Positions 44,433-55,166 of a stretch of DNA of 64,000 nucleotides are shown piece after piece. The notes beneath the pieces were generated by a model, which was not told the origin of the DNA, did no database searches, and worked only from the letters and a program-made list of their open reading frames with translations. Numbering within the stretch: the stretch's first letter is position 1; each line of letters opens with the position of its first letter. The position numbers and the translations under genes are program-made. The stretch covers positions 20,075,152 through 20,139,151 of the forward strand of contig NC_058160.1 in NCBI RefSeq assembly GCF_020080835.1. Reading direction: 5' to 3'. The stretch is from Cotesia glomerata. Lineage: Eukaryota > Arthropoda > Insecta > Hymenoptera > Braconidae.

Positions 44433-46999
44433 CACCTATTTTATTATTCTTTACAATAAGAGATTTATTGAAATTGAAAAACTAATTCCTGAAATATCTA
44501 ACACGAATTTTGTAACGAGTATTGAATCTCAGAGTTTCTTCTACAAATCAAAAAGTTTATAAAGAAAAACAAAATTTAAATATCAAGTTAAAAAAAATCA
44601 ATTACCCAATCAATGTTTTTTCATGGGTACTACTTCGTAAATAATTTAACAGATTAAACGGAAGATACGGACCTTTTTTTGTAACTCCTCGATGTAGCTA
44701 AGATATATCGTATAATTATACAAAATAATTCTCCAAGAACATAAGAAAGATCAAAGTCCCGCAATAAAAATTCTAATAAAAGGCTAAAGGTTCCCGAATG
44801 ATAAGTAGGGTCACTGAGGCAACCCTCTCCCCTCTTTTTGGTTAACCTCTTTATATAACAATTGTAGGTAGATGCACATCATAATCATGAAATTGAGAGA
44901 AGAGGTGTAGTGAATATCTAGGTAAAGAAGGATCACTGGTGATGGTTCTCTGCTTATGCTACTTGAAAAGAACCAAATTATTCCCTGCCCCTGAATTTTG
45001 TCATCGTTGGATCCTCCGTGAGATCAGATTCTTTTGTGCTGCCAACTTTTTTTGCGATTTCACAGCGGGCATAATGGTTTCTCTGATCCTTTAGACGCGC
45101 TCGTTATCCCGGCATTCGTAACGGTTGCAGCTGTCCCGCGCGAGGAAATGTGAAATAATGGAAATAAGAAATAAAAAATAACAGTACAAGATTTTAAAAA
45201 TAAGATATTCGAGAATAATGTCCTGAGGATCGCAAAAAATATTCATTCCGAATAGATCGTCATCATTTTTTTAATTTTATTTTTACAAAGCTACTTCCGG
45301 TTTTTAACTGTTGCCAAACTTTTGTTTATTTATTTATCATTTAATACGCATGAAAATGAGTAAAAAAAATCAGTTATTTTTATTGTTCTTTTTTTTTTTT
45401 TTTTTTTTTTTTAATTTATTTAAAACATTATTTAAGGTGACAAAAATATCGTGACAGCTTGAATTGTCAATATTGATTATTAATTGGTCTATTATCATAA
45501 TTTTTTTATTTAAAAAAAAAAAATTATTTTAATGTTCAAACCGGAAAAAAAAAATTAAAAACTGGTTAATCTAAAGAAAATGAAAAGTTCTATAAAAAAG
45601 TTCTGATTTTAAATTAACGTTATTTGGGTTGTTTCTATGATATAATCACTTAAACATTCATCTGTTTTTGAAGATAAGACTTTTACTTACTATTTAACTT
45701 GAGGGCTTTTTTTAACTGCTGAACTAAACTAAACGATACGCGTTTTTAAAAAAAAAATTAAATTCTCTACAAACAAGGTCAGCTTACTATTTTTGACAAG
45801 TTCTTTCTTTCACATATTATTCAAACACAATTCAATTTACTCAACGAAAAAAAATTTTTTTGATTCGAAAGCTTTTATGCTTGATTCAGAACGATTAATT
45901 TATTCAAAATTATATTTTTAGTTCAAAATTCATTCTATTGAATCAAGTTAATTTTTCTTTGACTGTAAAAAACGATACTCAATTGTCGAAAATTTGCAAT
46001 CAAACTTTTTCAGAGACATCAAGCTTCTTAAATAAAACATTTTTTATTTTTTCAGTACCTCTTTTCTCAATAACTCTAAAAAAAAAAAATTTTTCTATAA
46101 TATATATAACTCAAATTTGTGATAAATACAACAAATTGATAGCAAATAGCAAAAATCAAATTTTATGCTACTAACCACTACCACCTCCCCCGGGATGTTA
46201 ACAGAACGCCGGGGAGAGGGAAAGTAAGCTCACCTAGGTGGACCGAGAACTCCGCTGTCCATCTTACAGCAACAAAGAAAGTTTATTTCTTTTACAACTT
46301 TTTTTGTTTTTTATTTGGAACAATAGTTTACATTTATGTAGAAAAAATAATCGTATTTTTATAGCCAATTCCATAAATATGTAATAGTTATTATATATGT
46401 AACGATATTTTTCTACAAATATTATTAATCGTCAAGTAAAGATTCAATAAATTATTATAAAATTTGCACAAAGGGATAATTTTTCTCATCGATATCAATA
46501 AGCATTATTTCCATAAGCTTTTAAATGTATTGATTTTTTCTAAACAAGGGATTGGTTGTGCTTGATTGAAAAAATCTATACCATAGGGGCACCGAGGCCT
46601 ACGATCATTGTTACAGAATAGAAAAACGGTAAATCAAAGCCAGCTGCCACTGCACTTTAGTGTATCAAGCTAGAATACGCGTCTTTTCTATCAATAGAAA
46701 CCCTAGTACGCATTCATTCGCCTGTCGATAAATCTAGCATTAGAATATATTTTTGTGCACAAATGGTCTCCAAATTTTAATTTCCACTCTATGTCAATGA
46801 TATTTATTTTCTTCTATGTAATTTGTTATATGTGTGAGAACACAAAATTGTTTATAAATTAAAATAATCCTTATTATGAGTACTTCTACGAATCTGATGT
46901 TAAGTATTCAAAAAAGTGACTGTGAACAAATGAAAGCAACAACGTTTCTTAGCTGGTATGCCTAGAAAAAAGAATCCCTCTAACGACAGATGTGAAACG
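44433..46999. other. Intergenic DNA
   Basis: About 2.6 kb. Contains a GC-rich patch at 45000-45150, a possible AAGTTAA-type MITE at 45840-45965, a T run at 45390-45412 and a GC hairpin at 46184-46220. No coding exon is supported; a tiny minus-strand candidate at 46226-46261 is noted under findings. Confidence 0.45.
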
Positions 47000-47026
47000 A
47001 ACTATCACCCACCTTTTAAGTTTAAA

Positions 47027-47060
47027 TATAAATACCGCAGCTGCTGTATAGGCAAGTCAG
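47027..47060 (+). promoter_or_regulatory. Orphan TATA + initiator core promoter
   Basis: TATAAAT at 47027-47033 is followed by CAAGTCAGAATC, so an initiator-like TCAGA has its A about 32 bases downstream of the TATA start, the standard spacing. The next 55 bases are GC-richer than the surroundings and run to CAGG|GTTAGT, a possible splice donor at about 47115. No ATG lies in that short leader and no downstream coding exon was recognised. The TIR element at 47955 may have disrupted it. Confidence 0.4.
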
Positions 47061-47954
47061 AATCCTCCTAAGCCTCCAGTTACCGACAGTAACTAACAGC
47101 TCAACATAAATCAGGGTTAGTTTTATTAGTAGATTTCATAAAAATCTAACTGTTGTATTTATCCTCATAACGTAACTTTTAAAAAATTTTGCTATATTTC
47201 GATTTAACTCGACGAGCTGAGTCAGAAAATACATATGGTTCAAAAGTTTATTTATATATATAATACTAGCTGTTATTCGCCTGCTACGCTGGGCGCTTTA
47301 TAGAATTGCATTTTTAGATGTAGATTTGAAATTTAATTTGAGTATTATTTTGATTTGCACAGATTCCAAATTCCATCGAATTGGTATATACCTTATCCAT
47401 GTGATTATTCTAGCTAATATTCATTGAAACTTTCAATGTCCAATTATTATAACATTTCCGTGGCTTTCTTACAAAAATGAATAATAATTGATATGAAAAA
47501 AAAAAAAAAAATTGAAAGGAGCATTGAAAGTTTCAGTTAAAGAAACTGCAGTTCACATAAGTAAAGAAATCTGCCTAGCTTCAAGTGCAACGATTTTTTT
47601 CTTTTATTAAAATTTTCTCTTTAATTGTTGAGTTAATAAAAAATTTATAATGATCTACCCGAAGAAAAATATTTACCAATATAAATGAGCTTTGTTGTAG
47701 AGTTGCCATACGTACGATTTAAAATTTATTGAAAGTTACTATAAGGAAATAGAATCGCGACTACAACGATACAGATGTACGTCATACGCATATAACGTAA
47801 GTCGTATATAACGTAAGTCATATGAATATCGTGATTATCACTAATACTATTCAGTGATGAAAGCAATATTTTTTTCTCCATGTAAACTTTTTGATTATAT
47901 CAGTTTATATTATTACAGTCCTTTGTTTTAGCTCTTAAAGAAGTTAAATGTATA
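47061..47954. other. Region downstream of the orphan promoter
   Basis: Nothing coding is supported. A possible acceptor (TTATTACAG near 47918) opens a short frame that runs straight into the TIR of the next element, which makes it doubtful. Confidence 0.35.
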
Positions 47955-48034
47955 GATGATCCGAACAAAAACAGTTCCACTGTAAAAAAATCGCGCCAAG
48001 TCCACATTCATAAGAATATTAGGAAAAAAAAAAT

Positions 48035-48405
48035 TTTTTTTTTTTACAAAAAGATACAAAATAAAAAAATTAAAAAATCCAAGTAACCGATATGATTGTT
48101 TATGATTTTCGGAAATTAAAAAAAATCTTATTGTAAATTTAAAAACTAAAAAAAAAATTTTAGAACGTATTTAGTGTGCGTGGTTGCAAAATATTTTACT
48201 TTTAATGAAATTCGTAAAATCTATTTACTAGGACTTTAAAAAAATTAAAATACACAATGACGCACACCAAGTACGTTCTAAAATTTTTTTTTAATTTTTA
48301 AATTTACAATAAGATTTTTTTTAATTTCCGAAAATCATAAACAATCATATCGGTTACTTGGATTTTTTTATTTTTTTATTTTGTATCTTTTTGTAAAGAA
48401 AAAAA
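48035..48405. repeat. Long AT-rich palindrome
   Basis: Two arms of about 150 bases pair with few mismatches: AACCGATATGATTGTTTATG mirrors CATAAACAATCATATCGGTT, and TTTAGAACGTA mirrors TACGTTCTAAA. A loop of about 70 bases is centred near 48215. It may be the remaining core of the outer TIR element or a foldback insert. Confidence 0.8.
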
Positions 48406-48413
48406 AATTAGAC

Positions 48414-49094
48414 AAACGGTTGACCCTGAAGGCCATCCCTGCAACTTCCCGCTAATTCCATACTTAGGCGCTTAAAATTGCACCAATGACGTTTTTGAGC
48501 TCTTCGAGCTCAAAAATACAATTTATGGGTTATTTTGAGCTCTCTGAGCTCGAAGAGATTGCTTTCCTATCCTTTAAAGCTCTTCGAACTCAAAAGTCTG
48601 ATAGAGATTTGATAAGACACTATTTTTTGAATTTTTAAACCACAATAACTTTTGAATGAATAAACCGATTTTTACGCGGTTAGAATCATTCGACGCAGTT
48701 TTTCAAGCCTCACAAAGAATCTCAAATTTTGAATTGATCGCGCTAGGAATTTTGGAGTTATTCCGAAAAAACACTTTTTTCGGTTTTCTTTCGTTCACGA
48801 TATCTCTCGAATGAATCAACCGATTTTGACCGGACTGGTGGCGATCGACGTGGTTTTTTAAGGTTAAAAGCTGATTAGTTTTTGGAAATGAACCTTTAAA
48901 CCGTTTAAAAGTTATTCCAAAAAAACCACATTTGAAAAAAATTTTTTTTTCAGTTTTTTTAAGATTTCTCAAAATCTATTGATCTGAATCGGTCCAAATA
49001 GTTTTCAAAATCTAAGTTTGGTCAAGCTCTTTCGAATGGCACCAACCGCGATGAAATCGGTCAAGCCGTTCAAAAGTTATAAGCGGTTCACATA

Positions 49095-49132
<38 letters not shown>

Positions 49133-49291
49133 TACATACAGACACCGTGACAACCTCGCGGGGATAGTCAGGGAAGCTTCCTATGATCTTCAAACGTCGA
49201 GATCTGATGAAAACTCGATTTTTGCAAAACGGGGTGAAAACAATAACTTCCCGATTTTTGAAAATCTTCGATTTTCTTAGCGGGAAGTTAA
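48414..49291 (-). repeat. Complete ACTTCCCG-family copy
   Basis: Best-preserved copy, about 0.88 kb. B-end CAAACGGTTGACCCTGAAGG, three GAGCTC palindromes (48498-48590), the conserved body, an (AC)n plus TACA tract at 49099-49141, and the A-end AATAACTTCCCGATTTTTG...TTAGCGGGAAGTTAAA. Confidence 0.88.
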
Positions 49292-49366
49292 AAATTTTTT
49301 TTTTCCTAATAGTCTTATGAACGTGGACTAGGCGCGATTTTTTTACAGTGAAACTGTTTTTGTTCG

Positions 49367-50214
49367 GATTTTAGTATTTTTTGTAATTATAATGAAAATT
49401 TACAATTGGTACCAACTTAAATCTCGCGTTGGCAGCATTTTTTACTGCAAACTATCCCCTTGAAGCTACAGTTTATGTAGATATAATTCCAGTCCACCCT
49501 GGCGGCCGTAAATGTAAGCTGTGAATTACTTTTTTTAACTGTAGTTGCGTATTTATAGGAGGATTACTACACATTTTTATTTTATATAGTCTGTGGCGCT
49601 GACCTTTCTCCATCAAAAAAAAGTCAGGATCGAAATTTGTGAGCGAGCTATAGTATGTGCTGATAAAATTTAATAATTTCAAGTAAATAAATTGTTATAA
49701 GTGAATATAATTAATTAATACGGTGGAATAAATTATGAATTACTGTTACGATAAACAAATTGGGTAAAAAGAGTACCGTAGAATTAAATAAAATTTCGTA
49801 ACCTGAAAAAACCATTCTGCTTACAGTAAACATAGTCGGTAGTCTGGCGCTCCGTTCACAACGGATTTGAACGGAACTTGGCGCCAGATTCTACCGAATC
49901 TGTGGATGATGATAATGTATGAGATTAATTAATGTAAAATAAAGCCGATTAGAGGAGAATGCAGCAGCTGGGACTATCCTATAATTTTCTTAGCATTTTC
50001 CCTTCTAGGGTAGGCAATACCCTCACTGCTTAAAAGTGCCTGCCACGCACAAATATATAACACATATGTGAGCAACGATGAATAGTCGTGCATAAAACTG
50101 ACGAGGGGAAAATTATGGCCTACGATTGCCACAAAACTATATGAGTAATAAAAGGATCTAAGCTATTTTGTTGTAAAATTGATGCGCTGGAACTTTTCTC
50201 TTGATTTGATTTCG
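49367..50214. other. Intergenic DNA with a short hairpin
   Basis: No gene. At 49838-49898 CGGTAG, CTGGCGC and CGTTCA are mirrored by TGAACG, GCGCCAG and CTACCG around a small loop. The rest is unique DNA. Confidence 0.45.
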
Positions 50215-51415
50215 AAAATTTATTTATTACAAAGTTTTAGGCTCTTCAAGTTTACAAATACAATTTTTATACATTTTCGAACTCAAAAGTTCAGTAGTTG
50301 TATCGAAAAAACACTTTCCGGCAAATTTTTTGTTCACGATATTTTTCAAACAGATCAATCGTTTTCGACGTGGTATAAAAAATTCGGCGTCTTTTTTTTT
50401 ACACGCTTTTTATTGGCTTCACCTGTATGTATGTATGTTTGTTTATAACCGACTCCTTTAGGCGCGATTTTAACCCGTTTTAAACGGTCAGATTTCCTTC
50501 AAACTTTGCAGATTTATCGAGAACCGATGACAATACACTAATTTGATAAGATTATTCCATTATTTAATTTGCAAAATAAGATTTTTGTTAATTTATATAA
50601 ATTTTATCTATAGCCGATAAGGCAGGAATTGATGTTAATTTTGAATTCCAATCAATTATCTTTAACCGATTTATGTAATATTAACAAATTTTCGAATATC
50701 AAAGAGAATTTTAATTCAACAAAACAAATAATAGTTTAAAAAAACACACTTTTATAGATAAATCAAACTAAAAAGTAAAAAATAAATAATATTTTCAAAA
50801 AACTAAAATACACGCTTTTTATAAAAAATCAATCTAAAAAATAGAAAATAAATTTGAATAGTATTAAAAATTTTAATAAATATAAATTAATAATAGTGTA
50901 AATAAGAAAAAAATGTGTTATTTTTTAAAAAGCGTGGCGTGCTTTTTAAGATACTATCGAAATGATAATCTTTCTTCTCATATCTGTCAATGAAATATTT
51001 ATTACTATTGACACCATGCACTCCACGCTTTTTTACAATAAAACATTTTTTTCTTATTTACACTATTATTAATTTATATTTATTAAAATTTATTTTCTAT
51101 TTTTTAGCTTGGTTTTTTATAAAAAGCGTGTTTTTTAGTTTTTTTAAACTATTATTTTTTAGTATAGAAGAGCTAATATGATTTTGAAAATTATCGATAC
51201 AATAGCTCAGAAGTTATTCCAGAAAAACATTTTCGTGAAAATATTATTTCCGCACACACGGAGACATAAGGATACCATAGTAAAAATAATCAGGAGAGCT
51301 TCCTAGCACCTCAAAAAGATGGAATTCTAATGAAAACAGGATTTTTAAAAATCACGATGAAAACAAAAACTTCTTGACTTTTGGAAATAATTCATTTTCA
51401 TAGCCGAAAGTTTGT
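50215..51415 (-). repeat. Degenerate ACTTCCCG-family copy split by a foldback element
   Basis: Reverse-oriented family remnants (TTCGAACTCAAAAGTTCAG near 50277; TTGTTCACGATATTTTTC; then the worn A-end AGCTTCCTAGCACCTC and AAACTTCTTGACTTTTGG at about 51300-51390) are separated by the foldback at about 50397-51139. Confidence 0.55.
50397..51139. repeat. Foldback element with CACGCTTTTTA motifs
   Basis: ACACGCTTTTTAT occurs at 50402 and 50811. Mirror forms TAAAAAGCGTG occur near 50925 and 51119, with another direct form at about 51025. The segment 50790-51139 is a long inverted repeat (AATTAATAATAGTGTAAATA and its mirror). The left part contains GTATGTATGTTTG and AAACTTTGCAGATTTATCG, marks I do not assign to a family. 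Confidence 0.55.
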
Positions 51416-51429
51416 TTTGTTATTATATA

Positions 51430-51682
51430 CAGTAGCGCTCAAAAGTATTTTGACAACATTATGCGTTAGTTTTTTTCAACAATGTCAAAATACTTTTGAA
51501 CAACCATTTTCCTAATATTTTAAAAATTAAACTTTCTTTTGTTACAAACAAGGACCACTTTGACACTATTCTGTAGATTATTCAAAAGCTGCTAAAAAAT
51601 TAAATGAATGATTATTGTGTTTCATATTTATTTTTAATTAAACCATTAAATATATTTCTCAAAATACTTTTGAGCGCTACTG
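51430..51682 (-). mobile_element. Tc1/mariner-type MITE, copy 2
   Basis: Ends CAGTAGCGCTCAAAAGTA and TACTTTTGAGCGCTACTG, with TA on both sides. The interior is the reverse complement of the copy at 21020-21272. Confidence 0.85.
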
Positions 51683-51894
51683 TATGTAATATTTTTTGAA
51701 TTCGTATCTGATATTGTACACTTCATAACGCGGCGATAGTTAAGGTAGTGCTTTACTTTCCACTATTGAACGTCAAGCAATTTTTTGATTTTTAAATACC
51801 TCTTTTACATTCATATTAAACTTATATGACGTTATGAGTACATGCACATAATGAAAACTACTATAAATAACACAATTTTTATTGCTAAAAAACA

Positions 51895-52049
51895 CTCTCT
51901 AAACATGAATTAGTGAAAATTCACTGGAATAAGTGAATATTCACTTTTTCTAAGTGCCAATCGAACCTTTTAAAGTGGTTCGATTGGCACTTAGAATTAG
52001 TGAATATTCACTTATTCTAGTGAATTTTCACTAATTCATGTTTAGAGAG
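51895..52049. repeat. Near-perfect hairpin element
   Basis: A 155-base foldback. CTCTCTAAACATGAATTAG is mirrored exactly at the other end; AGTGAATATTCACT and AAGTGCCAATCGAACC also occur in both arms. It is similar in build to 31063-31202 but unrelated in sequence. Confidence 0.8.
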
Positions 52050-52579
52050 CATGTATTCTGTTAAATATAAAAAAAAATCTGATTAAAAAAAATTTTCCAT
52101 GGAGGCTAGTAAATGTATTATATGTATGGATCCGTTTGTGTGAACACAAAAATGCACGAAAAATTGAGGTATCAGAACCATTTTTTTATTTCTTTTAGAA
52201 GCTTGAGAATTCGACATTGTTCATTTACAATTAATAACAAAATTAAATCAACTGGTCTTCGATTTATCTATGTATACGTAAATGAAGATTCGCCTTAAGT
52301 CAGTCATGGGCGTTCTGTCATCTGTTTAATGGTGCGCATGCGCCGTATTTTTACAATTTGAAATAAAAATACCGCATAATATTTAAAATCAAATTAAAGC
52401 ACAATTTGTTGTATGATGTATATAACACATATATTTTATGTGTGCTTTTTATAATGTTTCTGATTTGGTATAAGTATAAGCTATCAAAAATATATTTTTT
52501 TCTTTTGATTATGAAAATCAGCAACACAATTTATTTTTTTCTTAAAAATTAACTAAACCTTATGAGGGTAACATACCAT
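52050..52579. other. Intergenic DNA
   Basis: AT-rich spacer, no feature recognised. Confidence 0.45.
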
Positions 52580-52690
52580 AAGATCCGAGGTTATTATATC
52601 CGCGACATTATATCCGCGCAACAATAAATCCTCGGCATTATATCCGAGCGACAGTATATCTGCGACATTATATTCGTGCCATGATGATGA
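52580..52690. repeat. Degenerate GACATTATATCCG minisatellite
   Basis: About five imperfect units built on GCGACATTATATCCG with GC-rich linkers. Related units in reverse (GGATATAATGACG, GGATATAGTGGCTCGAGG) occur at 54895-54927, on the far side of the TIR element at 52832-54314. Confidence 0.6.
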
Positions 52691-52831
52691 TGAGTAATAA
52701 GGCAGGGTGAGAGCAGGCGGAAAAGAGACGGGGTCCAAGGGTGGAATTCTGATGGGGGTTAGGGGGCGAAACCCTCAGTAGAAAAATTGAAAGGCAGGGT
52801 GAAGGCAGCCTGAAAATGTTTTTCATTCTTA

Positions 52832-54314
52832 CACTGTAAAAAGAGCGGTGTTAAAAATGGACTTATTTTAACACCGCGCGGTATTAAAATAAAATAACAC
52901 CAGCGTAACTTTTCCGGTGTTAAAATACCGGTGTTAAATCGGTGTAAAACGGAGTAATACCAGTGTAAAAGTGGAGTAAACAGTCTATTTAAAATATCAA
53001 GATAATAAAATCTATAAAAAATAATGAAATTTAGTTTTTAAATTAAAAAAATAAATAGAAAATATATTAAAGTAGTATTCATTATACTGGCCCACAAAAA
53101 AAAAGTGGTCTGTACTTTTAACCAGACCTATCTATCTTTATGTATTTTGACGCGCTAAATCCAAATCTGAAGTCAGTTTTGTCCGCACACCCTCAAAATT
53201 ATAAGTAAAATGCAAAAAAAAAACCCAAAAAATTGCAAAATCTGCAATCACAGCGATGAATAAGTAAATGTGAACCCAGATCAAGTACGATTTTTATGTA
53301 CGTCAATTCACTGAATCTAAATCTAAACGTTGAATAGCCCCTTGATCCGTCAAAATTTGAAAAAATTGCAAAAAACCTTAAAAAAAAAAAAAAAGGCAAG
53401 AAATCATGATAAATCGAAATTATCGAGATGAAAAAAATTTTTAGGATTCAGATTGAGTATGATTTTTATGTACTTTGTTCCACTGAATTTGAATCTGAAG
53501 TTTTCTTGTCCCATTGACGTTTTAAAATCAAAAAAAAAAATCGAGAAAATTGTAATTTTAAATATGAGAAAAAATATTTTAATCCCGATTCTTAATGACT
53601 CGGGTGCATTTTAATGGATGAAATATGATCTTAGAATCGAAACATTCACAAAATTTTAAAATCTATAAAAAATGATGTGTAAGTAGAATGAAGAGAACGA
53701 TGATTGCAGTTTTTCGCAATTTTTTGCCTTTTTTTGAGGTTTTTTGCATTTCACTCATAATTTTGAGGGTGTACGGGCAAAACTGACTTCAGATTCGGAT
53801 TCAGCACGTTAAAATACATAAGGATAGGTAGGTCCGGTCAAAAGTACAGACCACTTTTTTTGGTGGGCCGGTGTAATTTTTATGATTTTTACTGGAATAA
53901 ACAAAATTGTGCCTATAAAAGTTAAGAAAAAAATGTATGACATAAAAAAATATAAAAAGTCTATGAGTATCATCCAGAACAAATTTTAATTTCGGTTTGT
54001 AGTTATTTAAATTGTTACCTATGTAATACGGACTTTGTTTAAAAATTATACAATTTTACACCTACCATTTCAATAATTAATAGTTTTATGAATTAATAAA
54101 TAAACTGTCCAATAGTAGTAATTTAGTAAATAAAAATATTCACAGAGTAAAATATCTTCAACATCAAAAAATATTTTAACACTGCTTTAACACGGGAAAA
54201 AAATATTTACACCGGCAGCGGTGTTATTTTAACACTGCTTTCGGTGTTGGAATTTAACACCGCAAATTTTAACACCTACACCGCTTTGGACTTACCCCGG
54301 TTTTTTTTACAGTG
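52832..54314. mobile_element. TIR element with ACACCG subterminal repeats
   Basis: Ends CACTGTAAAAA and TTTTTTTTACAGTG. Subterminal GGTGTTAAAATA and TTAACACCG repeats cluster within about 150 bases of each end. Another MITE sits inside at 53085-53873. Non-coding, about 1.5 kb. Confidence 0.7.
53085..53873. mobile_element. TA-flanked MITE nested in another element
   Basis: Left end TACTGGCCCACAAAAA, right end TTTTTGGTGGGCCGGTG, with TA on both sides. Similarity of the inverted arms extends well over 100 bases (AGTGGTCTGTACTTTT, CAAAACTGACTTCAGATT and mirrors). Tc1/mariner-type target. Confidence 0.75.
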
Positions 54315-54561
54315 CATAAACTTTATCATGTGAAGTTTGGGTTGCCCAGTTACCCTTTCAGCACGGTTCATACTCTTTATATTCGCAGGGTGCTAACTTC
54401 ACAACACTAGTAATAAAGTTTCATTTCTAAAAATAATATAATTTTTTAAATACTTTTAAAATATTATCTCTTGATTCAGAAATCATTAAAATTATAACTA
54501 ATTACCTATGCCTATTCATAATTCTAATAATTAATTATGTTCATTTATATTTATGATTATT
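54315..54561. other. Intergenic DNA
   Basis: AT-rich spacer, no feature recognised. Confidence 0.4.
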
Positions 54562-54757
54562 TTTTTTGCCCTCCGGGCGGAAAGTGGCAACTTTCGTCCC
54601 ACTGCGCTAAACAAAGTTGCCGCTTTCCGCCTTCGTCGGACAAAAAAATAGTATACAGCCTTTAGGAAGTAAAAAAGAAAACTTCAGATCACATGTTTGT
54701 TACATGTGATCTTAGGCTTTTCTTATTTTCCTTCCCAAGGGGTGTAATATACTATAT
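54562..54757. repeat. Paired hairpins, second locus
   Basis: Stem 1 (54562-54648): GGCGGAAAGTGGCAACTTT is mirrored as AAAGTTGCCGCTTTCCGCC, flanked by a T run and an A run. Stem 2 (54646-54757): ATAGTATACAGCC and TGTAATATACTAT, with GATCACATGT and ACATGTGATC forming the core. Same layout as at 43366-43553. Confidence 0.65.
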
Positions 54758-54937
54758 GAGATGTGTATATTTTATTTTGAATTATGTGATATGATAAATA
54801 AAATTAAAAACGTAATATAATACAATGTCTTGATATTAATATTGATTGATTGTTGTCATATTTTTCCGATTATAGTGTTCCAAGGATTTAATTGTACGGA
54901 TATAGTGGCTCGAGGATATAATGACGTAGAACCCTTA

Positions 54938-55166
54938 CACTAAAAAAAAGTTTTCTGCTCTGCACGATACGATATTGCTACCATCACGATCCACACGTTG
55001 CTATCTGGAGAAGAGTGAGGTTAGGAAAACTGTATATTACCGGTAGCAATAATATCGTGAATGGCACTAATCAGACTGCTACTCGTAGCTGTACGGATTG
55101 TACCCGTAACGATACACTCGTTACTATACAGTAGATGGTGTCGAGTAGAAAACTTTTTTTTCAGTG
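54938..55166. mobile_element. CACTGAAAA MITE, copy 2
   Basis: Starts CACTAAAAAAAAGTTTTCTG, ends GTAGAAAACTTTTTTTTCAG then TG. Shares the interior with the copy at 42471-42711. Confidence 0.8.

Larger units (their letters stand above)
47955..49366. mobile_element. TIR element carrying a hairpin and an ACTTCCCG-family copy
   Basis: Outer inverted ends of about 70 bases: CCGAACAAAAACAG on the left, CTGTTTTTGTTCGG on the right, with AATCGCGCC and GGCGCGATT, and AATATTAGG and CCTAATAGT, next inward. AT borders both sides. Inside are a long palindrome (48035-48405) and a family repeat (48414-49291). Confidence 0.75.

Noticed and set aside
47920..48010. Small secreted peptide exon (frame with LALKEVKCIDD)
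   Set aside because: It lacks an ATG and runs directly into the TIR of the element at 47955, so the frame is probably accidental.
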